Positions 1 to 9,017 of a stretch of 64,000 bases of DNA are shown in pieces. Position 1 is the stretch's first letter; every line of letters starts with the position of its first letter. Below the pieces are notes generated by a model that was not told the origin of the DNA, made no database searches, and saw nothing but the letters and a program-made list of their open reading frames with translations. The position numbers and the translations under genes are program-made. Origin of the DNA: Candidatus Poribacteria bacterium (GTDB lineage: Bacteria > Poribacteria > WGA-4E > WGA-3G). The stretch covers positions 62,001 through 126,000 of the forward strand of contig JAPPBX010000082.1 of NCBI GenBank assembly GCA_026702755.1, given 5' to 3'.

Positions 1-669
1 TCTTATGAAAACGGTTTGCCATTCAGTCCAGATGACACTCTCATGAATGAACTCGTCACGTATGGGGTTATCGCAGAAGGAGTTGACGGTATGTGTGAGA
101 TTGTTAACCCGATTTATCAGCACCGCATCCTCCAGATATTCAAACCTACTTTTAACGGGCTTGAAAACGTGTACTTTCCGGAAGATAGCGGGGAAAATTT
201 TATTGATTACCTCACACCTACAGGTGAACTTGCGATGGAATCCCTTCTCGATAACTTTCAGGCGTTTATCGCGCGTGCCGGTTTCCGCATACTGCAGGTA
301 CCGGATACCCCACAAGAATACGTCGGTCAGCACCTCCTTTACGCCTATTTGGATCACTTCGTCCGTGTCGTGGGTGCCGATATGTTTCTTGAAGTTCAAA
401 CCGGGCGGGGTCGAATAGATCTACTCATCGTATATAATCAGCGAAAATACATTGTTGAAACAAAGATATGGGAAGGTGTCCGGTATTATCAGGCAGGTAA
501 AAAGCAACTTGCCGCGTACATGAAATTAGAGACCGCGGTAGAGGGATACTATGTCGTTTTCGATCATCGTCAGAATCCAGAAGCACAAGTAGAAACAGAG
601 GAAGTAGATGGCGTAGAAATTCGGAGTTATGTCATTCCTGTTTTACAAAGACCGCCATCAGCAGTTTAG
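1..669 (+). CDS. C-terminal part of a PD-(D/E)XK nuclease-superfamily protein (5' end outside window)
   Basis: The reading frame is open from base 1, so the gene starts before the window; a TTG at 16 is probably internal. The visible 220 or so residues end with a GRIDLL ... YIVETKIW segment, matching the D...ExK core of the PD-(D/E)XK fold. This arrangement is typical of the C-terminal domain of AAA-ATPase-like proteins (AAA_35/DUF1703 type), where an ATPase domain precedes the nuclease-like domain. The ATPase part is not visible, so the full architecture is inference. It ends about 50 bp before the promoter of the next gene and is probably transcribed separately. Substrate and role are unknown. 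Confidence 0.6.
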   Translation, partial: SYENGLPFSPDDTLMNELVTYGVIAEGVDGMCEIVNPIYQHRILQIFKPTFNGLENVYFPEDSGENFIDYLTPTGELAMESLLDNFQAFIARAGFRILQVPDTPQEYVGQHLLYAYLDHFVRVVGADMFLEVQTGRGRIDLLIVYNQRKYIVETKIWEGVRYYQAGKKQLAAYMKLETAVEGYYVVFDHRQNPEAQVETEEVDGVEIRSYVIPVLQRPPSAV

Positions 670-722
670 ACGGCGTGTCGCAATTAAGAGAAAACCAAAA
701 GACTGAGAAGAGAGAAAACACT

Positions 723-752
723 TTGACAATTCCTCAAAAGTTGTGTTAGAAT
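723..752 (+). promoter_or_regulatory. Sigma-70-type promoter for the HtrA-like gene
   Basis: A perfect -35 TTGACA lies at 723-728 and a -10 TAGAAT at 747-752, with an 18-bp spacer and an upstream TG that makes an extended -10. It is about 90 bp upstream of the HtrA-like start codon and faces it. The following dinG-like gene overlaps that gene and probably shares the promoter. Confidence 0.6.
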
Positions 753-838
753 ACACTATACAGAAATGGAGATAAAGGGAATTGGACAATGCTGGAAAAC
801 TATCGGATGGTAATATTTTAACCGATGGAGGTAATTTA

Positions 839-2203
839 ATGAGAAAAAATATCAATTTCTATTTTACCTTGCTACTTACTGTCGTTATAGTTTCTTCGTG
901 TGCGCAATCTGTTGATCAACAGAGCGATTTGGAACTGTTGACTTCTGTCGAAAACGCTTTTGTGAACATTGTAAACCGAAGTAAACCTGCTATTGTCGGA
1001 ATTTTTGTTACAGCTCCGGAGGGATCTGAACCTCAACATCGTGTGGGATCAGGATTTATTTTTCGGGAAGAGGGCTACATTCTAACAAACGACCATGTTG
1101 TGCGGGACGCGCGACATATCATGGTGACATTGTTAGATGATACCAGATTTGAGGCAGAGCTTGTCGGGACAGATGTAAATACTGATGTCGCAGTTCTGAA
1201 GATTGAACGGGAAGAAGCCTTCCCCGTGCTTCCATTAGCGGATTCATCGAAGGTTCGGGTGGGACAATTCGCTATTGCTATCGGCAACCCATTCCGACTT
1301 GATTACACTGTAACGACGGGTGTTGTGAGCGGTAAAGGACGCGCTATTCTTCGCGGTTTTAGTTTGATTCGATACCAAGACTTTATTCAGACAGACGCTT
1401 GGATTAATACCGGTAGTAGCGGTGGTCCGTTGCTGAATATCCGCGGTGAAGTTATTGGCATTAATGCATTAATTCGGCGGCTTGATAGCGGTGAAAATAC
1501 ACCGGCTCCCGCGATGGCAGGGGCAGGATTCGCTATTCCCATCAATCTCGTGAAGACCGTTGGCGATCAACTGATTGCCAGTGGACGTGTTATCCGCGGT
1601 TACCTTGGTGTTTCGATGCGGGAGACAAGGCAAGGCATCCGCATCAGACCTGTCGGCGAAAATACACCCGCATACCTTGGGGGACTCCGACGCAACGACA
1701 TCATTTTTGAATACAATGGCGAAAAAGTGCAGAAGTCCGTTGAACTCCAAATGCTTGTTGCTGAATCACAGGTAGGTAAGCGATCTGTGATTAAGGTTTT
1801 GCGGCAAGGACACGAAAGAACATTGAATGTGACTATCGGTGAAGTGCCACCTGAATGGACAGGGCAGGCTATTGATGTTGAATCTGTCTCTTGGAAAATG
1901 CTCGGTTTGTCGGTTCGGAAGCTGAGAACAGGCGATTTTGAAAGATATACTTACTTAACCGATGAGGATCAGGGCGTTATCGTTGAGAGCGTTAAGGAAG
2001 AGGCACCCGGAGACAATGCCAAAATTCCACGCGGTGCACTCATTGTTGCGGTTAATGGGCAGAATATCACCAGCATACAAGAACTTGAAGCAGTCCTCCA
2101 AAAGCAACAGGAACTTGAACAAGAGCTTGAGCAACTAATCCTCGATATTAAGAGTAGCCACGGTGAGGAAAAAATCACTGTAAAGTTAAAACCTGAAAAA
2201 TGA
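839..2203 (+). CDS. HtrA/DegP-like serine protease, lipoprotein, with two PDZ domains
   Basis: This is a secreted trypsin-like protease of the S1C (HtrA) family, expected to act in periplasmic protein quality control. The ATG at 839 is chosen because GGAGG (827-831) lies just upstream; the frame also extends to a TTG at 782 with no ribosome site. Residues 1-21 form a lipoprotein signal ending in VSSC, predicting lipid anchoring. The catalytic triad is visible as His86 (NDHVV), Asp116 (NTDVAV) and Ser194 (GSSGGP). Two PDZ-like domains follow, the first beginning around RGYLGV and the second ending with the VNGQNI motif. A Gln/Glu-rich helix lies near the C terminus. Its stop overlaps the next gene's start (ATGA). 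Family assignment is firm; substrates are unknown. Confidence 0.9.
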   Translation: MRKNINFYFTLLLTVVIVSSCAQSVDQQSDLELLTSVENAFVNIVNRSKPAIVGIFVTAPEGSEPQHRVGSGFIFREEGYILTNDHVVRDARHIMVTLLDDTRFEAELVGTDVNTDVAVLKIEREEAFPVLPLADSSKVRVGQFAIAIGNPFRLDYTVTTGVVSGKGRAILRGFSLIRYQDFIQTDAWINTGSSGGPLLNIRGEVIGINALIRRLDSGENTPAPAMAGAGFAIPINLVKTVGDQLIASGRVIRGYLGVSMRETRQGIRIRPVGENTPAYLGGLRRNDIIFEYNGEKVQKSVELQMLVAESQVGKRSVIKVLRQGHERTLNVTIGEVPPEWTGQAIDVESVSWKMLGLSVRKLRTGDFERYTYLTDEDQGVIVESVKEEAPGDNAKIPRGALIVAVNGQNITSIQELEAVLQKQQELEQELEQLILDIKSSHGEEKITVKLKPEK

Positions 2204-4182
2204 AAACAGCAACTCCTCTGACGCTTAGAGACATATTTAGTCCCGGCGGACTTATATCGCAACAACTTGAAGGATATGAGTTCCGCCAAGAACAACTACA
2301 GATGGCACATGAGGTCGCTCGAGCTTTTGAAGCTTCCGAGCACCTGGTTGTTGAAGCCGGAACTGGTGTGGGTAAAAGTTTCGCCTATTTGATTCCCGCG
2401 ATCTCCCTTGCACTCAAGGCGGAGCAGAAAGTTGTTATTTCAACAAATACCATCAGTCTACAGGAACAACTCGTCACGAAAGATATTCCTTTTCTACAGC
2501 GTGTACTCCCGCGCGATTTCAATGTAGTGTTGGCAAAAGGACGGCGTAATTACCTGTCCCGGAGACGGCTCAAAAATTTGCTGCATTACGAACGCGGATT
2601 GTTTGATACATACGAAGAGGTGGAAGAGGTCGCAGGGATTGAAGAGTGGGTAGACCGAACAATAGACGGGAGCAGAACTGACCTTGATTGGCAGCCTCAG
2701 CCGCAAGTGTGGGATAAGGTCGCTTCCGACAGGGATAATTGTCTCGGACGCAACTGTGAGACCTACGATACCTGTTTCTATTTCAAAGCTCGACGGGAAA
2801 TGCACGATGCCGACCTGCTTATCGTGAACCACCACCTCCTTTTCAGCGATCTTGCGATCCGTAAGGACACCGAGGAAGCGATAGGAGTCCTACCTGATTA
2901 CGACTACCTCATTATTGATGAAGCACACCACTTAGAAGCAACAGCAACCAACCACGCGAGCGTCAATTTCAGCAACACCCGTGTCAAATGGCTTCTCGAT
3001 TCCCTTTACAATGATCGGAATGAAGGAGGTTTAGCGAAGAGGTTCACTTCACCACAACTGATGCTTCAAGTCGAGAAGGCGCGTGAACAGGCGAATATCC
3101 TTTTCAGTAATATCATTGATTTCATGGAAGAAATTGATGCTGCGGGAAGTTCAACTACGCTTACGCAGCGCATTGATGAAAGCGATTTCGTCAGAAATGT
3201 ATTGGATGCTCCACTTGCTGATATTACAAAAACGCTGAAACGTCTCCATGAAAATGCCATCACGGACGATGATGAACAAGAAATTACTGCACACCACCGC
3301 TATTGCGAACGCCTCCGTGATGAATTAGATATGATAATTCGGCAAAGCGACCCGGATTATGTCTATTGGACTGAAATATCAACGCGCGGGCTGACACCGC
3401 GCATCCTTCTAAATGCCACGCCAGCAAACGTGAATCAGATACTGCAAGATCATCTATTCACTTTAAAAAGTAGTATCGTGATGACAAGTGCGACGTTGTC
3501 TACCAATCGTAACTTTGATTACTTTAAAAAACGGGTCGGGATAAGTGACTGTCGCGAACTTCTCGCCCATTCACCCTTTGACTTTAAAAAACAGGTCCAA
3601 ATCCATATACCGCCTGGCATGCCACACCCAAACAGCAATGCGTTTGTACCAGCAACGATCCAAAAGATTAAGCACTATCTCAAGTTGACCCACGGCAAGG
3701 CGTTTGTCCTCTTCACGAGTTATAAGATGATGGATGAGGTGTACGAGTCCGTCGCACCTGACTTGGAGGAGATGGGGATTGACACTTTCAAACAGGGAGG
3801 CGATCTTTCACGAACAGCTATGCTTCAAGCATTTCGCGAGGATACGGACTCCGTTCTATTTGGAACTTCCAGTTTCTGGGAAGGCGTTGACGTGCGTGGT
3901 GAATCACTCAGCAATGTTATTATCACGCGGCTGCCTTTTGAGGTGCCAACGCATCCAGTAATGGAAGCACGGGTAAAACAGATTAAGGAACAGGGTGGAA
4001 ACGAGTTCTTTGAATTCAGTTTACCGGAAGCAGTCTTGCGCCTGAAACAGGGATTTGGGAGACTCATCCGCACGCAAACCGATGAGGGAATTGTGGTTAT
4101 TCTTGATCCGCGGATTAGAACAGCCAGTTACGGGAAACAGTTTTTAGATTCACTGCCAAACTGTGAGATTGTAGAAAAATAA
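2200..4182 (+). CDS. dinG: DinG/XPD-family ATP-dependent DNA helicase
   Basis: This is a superfamily 2 helicase of the Rad3/XPD/DinG type, which unwinds DNA 5'-3' during repair of structured DNA. Walker A (EAGTGVGKS) is at residues 52-60 and the DEAH box at 240-243. The C-terminal helicase half carries GTSSFWEGVD and the QGFGRLIR motif. Three cysteines (181, 186, 192) match three of the four iron-sulfur ligands of DinG. The position of the first ligand (KGR.NYLC in E. coli DinG) is Ser120, so a standard 4Cys cluster may not form. The start overlaps the protease stop by 4 bp (ATGA), implying translational coupling. There is no N-terminal exonuclease domain. Helicase family is certain; orthology to dinG itself is likely. 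Confidence 0.85.
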   Translation: MKTATPLTLRDIFSPGGLISQQLEGYEFRQEQLQMAHEVARAFEASEHLVVEAGTGVGKSFAYLIPAISLALKAEQKVVISTNTISLQEQLVTKDIPFLQRVLPRDFNVVLAKGRRNYLSRRRLKNLLHYERGLFDTYEEVEEVAGIEEWVDRTIDGSRTDLDWQPQPQVWDKVASDRDNCLGRNCETYDTCFYFKARREMHDADLLIVNHHLLFSDLAIRKDTEEAIGVLPDYDYLIIDEAHHLEATATNHASVNFSNTRVKWLLDSLYNDRNEGGLAKRFTSPQLMLQVEKAREQANILFSNIIDFMEEIDAAGSSTTLTQRIDESDFVRNVLDAPLADITKTLKRLHENAITDDDEQEITAHHRYCERLRDELDMIIRQSDPDYVYWTEISTRGLTPRILLNATPANVNQILQDHLFTLKSSIVMTSATLSTNRNFDYFKKRVGISDCRELLAHSPFDFKKQVQIHIPPGMPHPNSNAFVPATIQKIKHYLKLTHGKAFVLFTSYKMMDEVYESVAPDLEEMGIDTFKQGGDLSRTAMLQAFREDTDSVLFGTSSFWEGVDVRGESLSNVIITRLPFEVPTHPVMEARVKQIKEQGGNEFFEFSLPEAVLRLKQGFGRLIRTQTDEGIVVILDPRIRTASYGKQFLDSLPNCEIVEK

Positions 4183-4187
4183 AAACA

Positions 4188-4216
4188 ATGCCCGCGGTAT
4201 GTGTTACCACGGGCAT
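4188..4216. terminator. Hairpin terminator between convergent genes
   Basis: ATGCCCGCGGTA (4188-4199) pairs with TACCACGGGCAT (4205-4216) across a 5-base loop with one mismatch. Read on the minus strand the hairpin is followed by a T-rich run (bases 4171-4187), so it fits an intrinsic terminator for the minus-strand lipoprotein gene. It may also stop plus-strand transcription from dinG. Confidence 0.7.
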
Positions 4217-4255
4217 CGTAATTCCTTCAATTTTCTCTTGCGAACGCGACTCTCA

Positions 4256-5308
4256 TTAATAGCGTCTCGGTGCCGGTTGTGCGACGCGAATTCCCTTATC
4301 ATGCGTGAAAGGGAACTTGAACTCTATTGTTTGATAGCGCTGTGCCCCGCCCGGTGGTGGAGCCTTCTCAATCGGTAAGATAACTTGCAATTCGATCGCG
4401 TTCGACTTGGTTTGTACAAAGGGTAAGAAGCCTTCAGCACTCTCACCTGGTGGGACACCCGTCCGACGTTGACCCACCTGTTTTTCAACGATAGGCATCC
4501 GTTTCTCAATTAAAATCCGTCGTGCAGTTTCAAGCCCATTTTTGACATAAAGCCCTGTTGCACGCGCCATGTATAAGAAACGCTCTTCTAAATCATCGTA
4601 ATCCATCCCGTTATAGAGATTCTCACCTTGGTCAATGATTTGGCACTTTTTGACATCAAAGATGATATTTTCGCTTCGATTGTTAGTAATCTTCACGTAA
4701 AATACATCGGTTTTGTCGCCCTGAGGGAGTGCTTCCGTCTCATAAAAAGGTGAAAAAGCATTTCCTCGATTGTATTTCCGATCAAGATCGGGCCGCCGCC
4801 AATACGCGATGGAAACGGTGATCCCATCCTCGGTTTTGGTTAGGATTGGCTGTCTCGACTGAACGTCAAAGAGCTGGGGATAATCAGACATCATGATGAC
4901 GTCAACGATCTTCCTATCTTCACCTGAACCTATTTCAATCTGAGTTTGCGTCTCGGGCCACTCGCTAAGGAAATTAGTCCATTCATTGTCGGCGTGTGCA
5001 AATTCGTCAAACGCGACGATGTAAGTTAACGCTTCCATGTTAGCATCACGCGCTTTTCCAATCCGGAATCCAACAGTACTCATACCGTATTTGTCCAGCA
5101 CCGGTTTCGCGAGTGCCTCAGAAGGAACAGCTGGAATAACTACCTCTTCACTCGGGTTTTTACTCTGTTCCGTCATTGCCTTCGCTATATTGTGGACAGG
5201 TTGAATCGGTGATAGATTACTGAGCGCAGTACCACAACCCGCAACGCTAAAGGCGAGTATAAATAGTAAAGCGAAATTGAGTGCTGTAGATTTATTCAAC
5301 CATTTCAT
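4256..5308 (-). CDS. Predicted lipoprotein of unknown function
   Basis: The 350-residue product begins with a lipoprotein signal peptide ending VAGC (cysteine near residue 25). The remainder looks like a soluble, mostly beta-rich extracytoplasmic domain without transmembrane segments. I chose the ATG at 5308 because GGAGG (5320-5324) lies 11 bases upstream; an in-frame start at 5335 would place that ribosome site inside the coding region. No conserved motif was recognised. It is monocistronic: a hairpin terminator lies just downstream and its neighbours are on other transcripts. A role in the envelope is inferred from the signal alone. Confidence 0.75.
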   Translation of the reverse strand: MKWLNKSTALNFALLFILAFSVAGCGTALSNLSPIQPVHNIAKAMTEQSKNPSEEVVIPAVPSEALAKPVLDKYGMSTVGFRIGKARDANMEALTYIVAFDEFAHADNEWTNFLSEWPETQTQIEIGSGEDRKIVDVIMMSDYPQLFDVQSRQPILTKTEDGITVSIAYWRRPDLDRKYNRGNAFSPFYETEALPQGDKTDVFYVKITNNRSENIIFDVKKCQIIDQGENLYNGMDYDDLEERFLYMARATGLYVKNGLETARRILIEKRMPIVEKQVGQRRTGVPPGESAEGFLPFVQTKSNAIELQVILPIEKAPPPGGAQRYQTIEFKFPFTHDKGIRVAQPAPRRY

Positions 5309-5526
5309 TGATAATATTGCCTCCTTGGTTACCATTCTACGAATGGCAAGTTCGTTTTTCGCTCTCTACTCCGGGGCTACTCAACGAATCAGCACGTTAT
5401 CATTTATGACTGATTTTGAGAACGCCGGATTAAAGTCCAACTGGCGCGTCTAAAACTGAATTTGCTTATTAAGTTAGCATAACTACAATTTTTAGTCAAG
5501 AAATATATGAGAAGAATTTGTTGGGA

Positions 5527-7644
5527 TTATTTTATGACACTCAACTTCCCAATTTCTTGGACAAGCATATCCGCTTGCACTGCAGAAATACGATAGATAT
5601 AAACACCTGATGCGACAGGCGCGCCGCTGCGGGTTGCAAGCGACCATTCAAACTTTCCTTGTGCGCCTGCATTCTCGTGCGTTTCACTATAAACAAGAGC
5701 ACCTGTCGGTGCGAAAATCTCAAGGTTGATGTTATCCGCAACCTGTGAAGCAGAAAGCCGGTAGGCGAACGTCATCACTGTATCACCCGCACGGAACGGA
5801 TTTGGATACACCCGCGTATCCTCAAAGGCGAAATCCCCCGCCTGAAGCTGCTCTATGCGCAATCTGTAAGAATCAACACTGCTGAATCCACCGTCGGATT
5901 CCACGACAAGGTAAAATATCCCTGTCCTATTGGGCTGGTAAATAATTCTCAACCCAGCGATGTCGGTAGCGTTTTCTCCAGTCGCATACACTTCACCCAT
6001 CTCTGAGTAAAGAGATAAACGATAACCTTTGCCCGGTGGAATGTCAGCCAATGTTACTAAAATAGTGACATCGCGAACTGCCTCCAGTTTGTAAACGTCG
6101 CGCGTATCATTCAGATCGAAAAGAAAGGATTCGTAAGTCTGCCCATATTCAATACGGAACGCAGTCGCAAACGTATCGTTTGGTTCATAAGTATCCCCAA
6201 ACGACACAAGGATTGGAATCGTAAGCCCTTCTGCTCCAATATTCGTAACTGAGATACCGGTAACAGTTCCATCGTTTGCATTACTGTTCGGCACGGTGCC
6301 GGGTGTAAAGGCAGTCTGTTCATCGTCAGCAGAGTAAGCGGCACCATCCGTTATCATTTGCACATCTATAAACTCAGCACCGTCTTTTTGAGAGATACCG
6401 AGGTGTTCAGGATCCGAGGGATCCTCAAGCCATATCTGTTGGGAAGCATCAAAGGTGCCAAGTGGATACGGGTTCGTTTCGTCAATATGCCAAATCAGAA
6501 TACCGGACTCAGGCAGATGGGTATCAAAGGTCGCCCCTGACGTTTTGTTCCGATTTTCTATAAGGAAAAATTCTGTCGATTCACCACGAACGGGAGTTGC
6601 CGACGAGTGAATATCAATCTTGAAAAGTTTATTTGTTCCGGGGGCAAGTTCAAAGCTGGGGACATCAATTTGTTGGTTTTGTGTAATCTGAACGGGTTGA
6701 ATCCAACCGAGACGACCGTTTTGAGGTCTCGCATCGAAATCCCATTTGAGGTATCCCATAATATGACTCGGTTCTAAGCCATTTCCGACTCCGAATGCCT
6801 CAGGTCCCTGATAGGGTCCGAACTGACTCATCAGCCCCCATTTATGGTCCCGTGCGTCTGTAAAATCGAATCCATAGACATCAGGCGCGCCGAAATCATG
6901 AAAAAACTCATGGAAATAGATTCCCAAGTGTGGGTGCTCAAAATCAGGTTCTTCAGCCACAATAGCAGCCGTATTGACGCGAACGCCATCATGAACAGCA
7001 TTAACGGAAGGTATTAGAAGAGACGCAATGTCATCAATAACGCCCGTGGAAGCCTGGTCGTTGCCTGAATGAATAACGAAAACATGGTCTACAACACCGT
7101 CTGCGTCTCGATCATATTTTGAAAAATCGACACTTGCATCTACTGCTTCACACGCTTCGCGAACTAACTCCCGGTAACGTTCAAGGATTCTACTACCTTC
7201 GCCGTAATAGGTCATCGGCTTTTTGGCACGGATCCACGCGTTACCAGCCGGAATAACGCCGCCCATTGGACCGGGTTGGACATCCATCTGCCCGTAAGAA
7301 TTTTCACGATAATAGGTTTTGAGAGAAACGCCTTCTGTCGCAAAGAGGTATCTATCAAATTCTGCGCCCTTTCTACGTCCCGGCATGTCAACAAAATCTA
7401 TTTTCAAAGCGAGGACATATTCTATGCCGTCGGACTGCAAAACCCCTTGCTCTTTGACAAGACAACACCCGTCTAACGCTTCGAGAAACTTTGCTCTACT
7501 TTGAGGTGCTTTGGGGACCAATTCACCGCTTGCTGAGTCTTGATTAAAAAATAGATAGGGATTTGGGGGTGCCGTGATACCTAATGAAGAAAAAAGAAGA
7601 ATAAGGATAGAGACGCAGCAGGTAGCTAAAAAGTGCTTAATCAA
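5527..7644 (-). CDS. Secreted M6-family metalloprotease with PPC and FlgD/sorting-like C-terminal domains
   Basis: This is an immune-inhibitor-A-type zinc protease, predicted to be secreted. A hydrophobic signal peptide (about residues 5-24) is followed by the catalytic domain with HEFFHDFGAPD (about 245-255), an HExxHxxGxxD metal site. A bacterial pre-peptidase C-terminal domain follows (DTYEPNDTF ... SVDSYRLRIEQ). The last 90 residues (YPNPFRAG ... GVYIYRI) resemble FlgD-like or type-A sorting domains used for surface delivery. The TTG at 7644 is preferred: a GGAGG sits five bases upstream and the signal peptide then begins MIKHF. The longer ATG frame at 7689 lies deep inside the upstream gene. 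It overlaps that gene's stop by 8 bp, so the two are probably co-translated. Confidence 0.85.
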   Translation of the reverse strand: MIKHFLATCCVSILILLFSSLGITAPPNPYLFFNQDSASGELVPKAPQSRAKFLEALDGCCLVKEQGVLQSDGIEYVLALKIDFVDMPGRRKGAEFDRYLFATEGVSLKTYYRENSYGQMDVQPGPMGGVIPAGNAWIRAKKPMTYYGEGSRILERYRELVREACEAVDASVDFSKYDRDADGVVDHVFVIHSGNDQASTGVIDDIASLLIPSVNAVHDGVRVNTAAIVAEEPDFEHPHLGIYFHEFFHDFGAPDVYGFDFTDARDHKWGLMSQFGPYQGPEAFGVGNGLEPSHIMGYLKWDFDARPQNGRLGWIQPVQITQNQQIDVPSFELAPGTNKLFKIDIHSSATPVRGESTEFFLIENRNKTSGATFDTHLPESGILIWHIDETNPYPLGTFDASQQIWLEDPSDPEHLGISQKDGAEFIDVQMITDGAAYSADDEQTAFTPGTVPNSNANDGTVTGISVTNIGAEGLTIPILVSFGDTYEPNDTFATAFRIEYGQTYESFLFDLNDTRDVYKLEAVRDVTILVTLADIPPGKGYRLSLYSEMGEVYATGENATDIAGLRIIYQPNRTGIFYLVVESDGGFSSVDSYRLRIEQLQAGDFAFEDTRVYPNPFRAGDTVMTFAYRLSASQVADNINLEIFAPTGALVYSETHENAGAQGKFEWSLATRSGAPVASGVYIYRISAVQADMLVQEIGKLSVIK

Positions 7645-8935
7645 ACTCGCCTCCGCACTTCCGGCACAGGATGTAGAATTGAATATCATCGGATTGGGCG
7701 TGTTGTATCATGAGATCGACTGCCTGTTGCGGCAGATCCGCTTCACATTTGGGACATTTGTAGATCGAACCTTCTGTTTCCGGGAATCGGGTAATATCCC
7801 CCCAAATATCCTGAAGCCAGTATTTGAATTCCCAAGGTATTTCGGTGTTGACAGCGGTCGCGATCTGAACAGCATGGCGGATTAGTTTTTGGCATTTGCG
7901 AATAGAAACAGGTTCATAGAGGTTCGGGGAATACTTAAGTGGAAGCTGTTTTCCCTCTGTCTCAGTTTGCGGGTTGAAATCTCGTGCGCGGGTCAGTAAG
8001 ATTTGGTCTAAGAGTGCCCCTTCTTCCCTTCCTTTCGACCAAAGACGATAGTAGCCTGTCCGTTTAATATGAAAAAAAGCAGGGGGGTCGTTCGGTTTGT
8101 TACCGGTTGTGTCGTCTGATGCCGTATCCCACAGCCAACGTCCCCACTTGGAGGTATCATTAGGTTCAACCCAAATTTTCATGGCACCTGGTCCCCCTGC
8201 TCTATCCCACGGTTTTGCGAGTGCCTCATCCATACCGATCCAATAAGAGTCTTTGCTATATTCAAAGAAGGCACGTGCCCAGAGGTACCACTTGCCGGTT
8301 TTAGGCATATAAATTTCGTGTATTGCTCTTGTCCCTTCCTTGCTGTCAATAGCTTTTCCGCGAGAGGCTTCGCCATGGTCAACTACTCTCACACCCCTAT
8401 CAAGATGGACAGCAGTATCTGCCTCAATAACAAGCGTATCCTTGGGTAGACGAGCGAGTTCTTTATCTCCGTCTGGCTCGCCCGGTTCTGTGGATTCCAT
8501 GAGATTATAGTTTTTCGCAATCCTTTGGGAAACCTTCTCGAACTGTTTTTCAGAAAGATTTGCATCAAAAAAACAATCTCGGATGCCCTTCTTCCAGAGA
8601 TCCAGCAGTAGGAACATCGCTTTCAGGTTACCATCTGGCCGTCTCCGAGTACCAACCACGATTAACATACCGGTGTCGTTAGAACGGCTGATTAAACACC
8701 GATGTAATGGAAAATCAGGGGCTTTGTGGGTTCTACTTGAGACAATAAGGGGTGAGTAATATTGGCACCTGTCGTCACACCCGGGGATCTTAGCGCGTTT
8801 GGCTCTACAGCATTCCGGGCAGATTAGCGTGCCATTAAGTGCTGGACAGACGCGTTTGCCTTTGTCAGAACGACACGTTCGACAACGCTGGCTTCTGCGC
8901 CGTTTTGCTGATGTTTGCCGTGTCTGACGTCGCAT
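7637..8935 (-). CDS. Zinc-ribbon / carbohydrate-binding-like / zinc-ribbon protein
   Basis: The 432-residue product has an unusual layout. A basic N terminus carries several cysteine pairs (CRTC, CPECC, a zinc-ribbon pattern, about residues 18-60). A middle domain (about 175-330) has the signature of a jelly-roll carbohydrate-binding module: a YLWARAF strand, DSYWIGMD, and a terminal REEGALLDQILLT. The C terminus holds two further cysteine pairs (CPKC ... CRKC). I see no signal peptide, so it is probably cytoplasmic despite the sugar-binding-like fold. The ATG at 8935 is preceded by AGGGG; a longer frame starts at 8974. It precedes and overlaps the M6 protease gene. Function is unknown. Confidence 0.7.
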   Translation of the reverse strand: MRRQTRQTSAKRRRSQRCRTCRSDKGKRVCPALNGTLICPECCRAKRAKIPGCDDRCQYYSPLIVSSRTHKAPDFPLHRCLISRSNDTGMLIVVGTRRRPDGNLKAMFLLLDLWKKGIRDCFFDANLSEKQFEKVSQRIAKNYNLMESTEPGEPDGDKELARLPKDTLVIEADTAVHLDRGVRVVDHGEASRGKAIDSKEGTRAIHEIYMPKTGKWYLWARAFFEYSKDSYWIGMDEALAKPWDRAGGPGAMKIWVEPNDTSKWGRWLWDTASDDTTGNKPNDPPAFFHIKRTGYYRLWSKGREEGALLDQILLTRARDFNPQTETEGKQLPLKYSPNLYEPVSIRKCQKLIRHAVQIATAVNTEIPWEFKYWLQDIWGDITRFPETEGSIYKCPKCEADLPQQAVDLMIQHAQSDDIQFYILCRKCGGEFD

Positions 8936-9017
8936 GTTTTCCCCTGAAGAATTGGTGCGGTTGAGAACGCGCACAAGAATTCAATCAAATACTCACACTA
9001 TTAAGATAGGTATGCAA

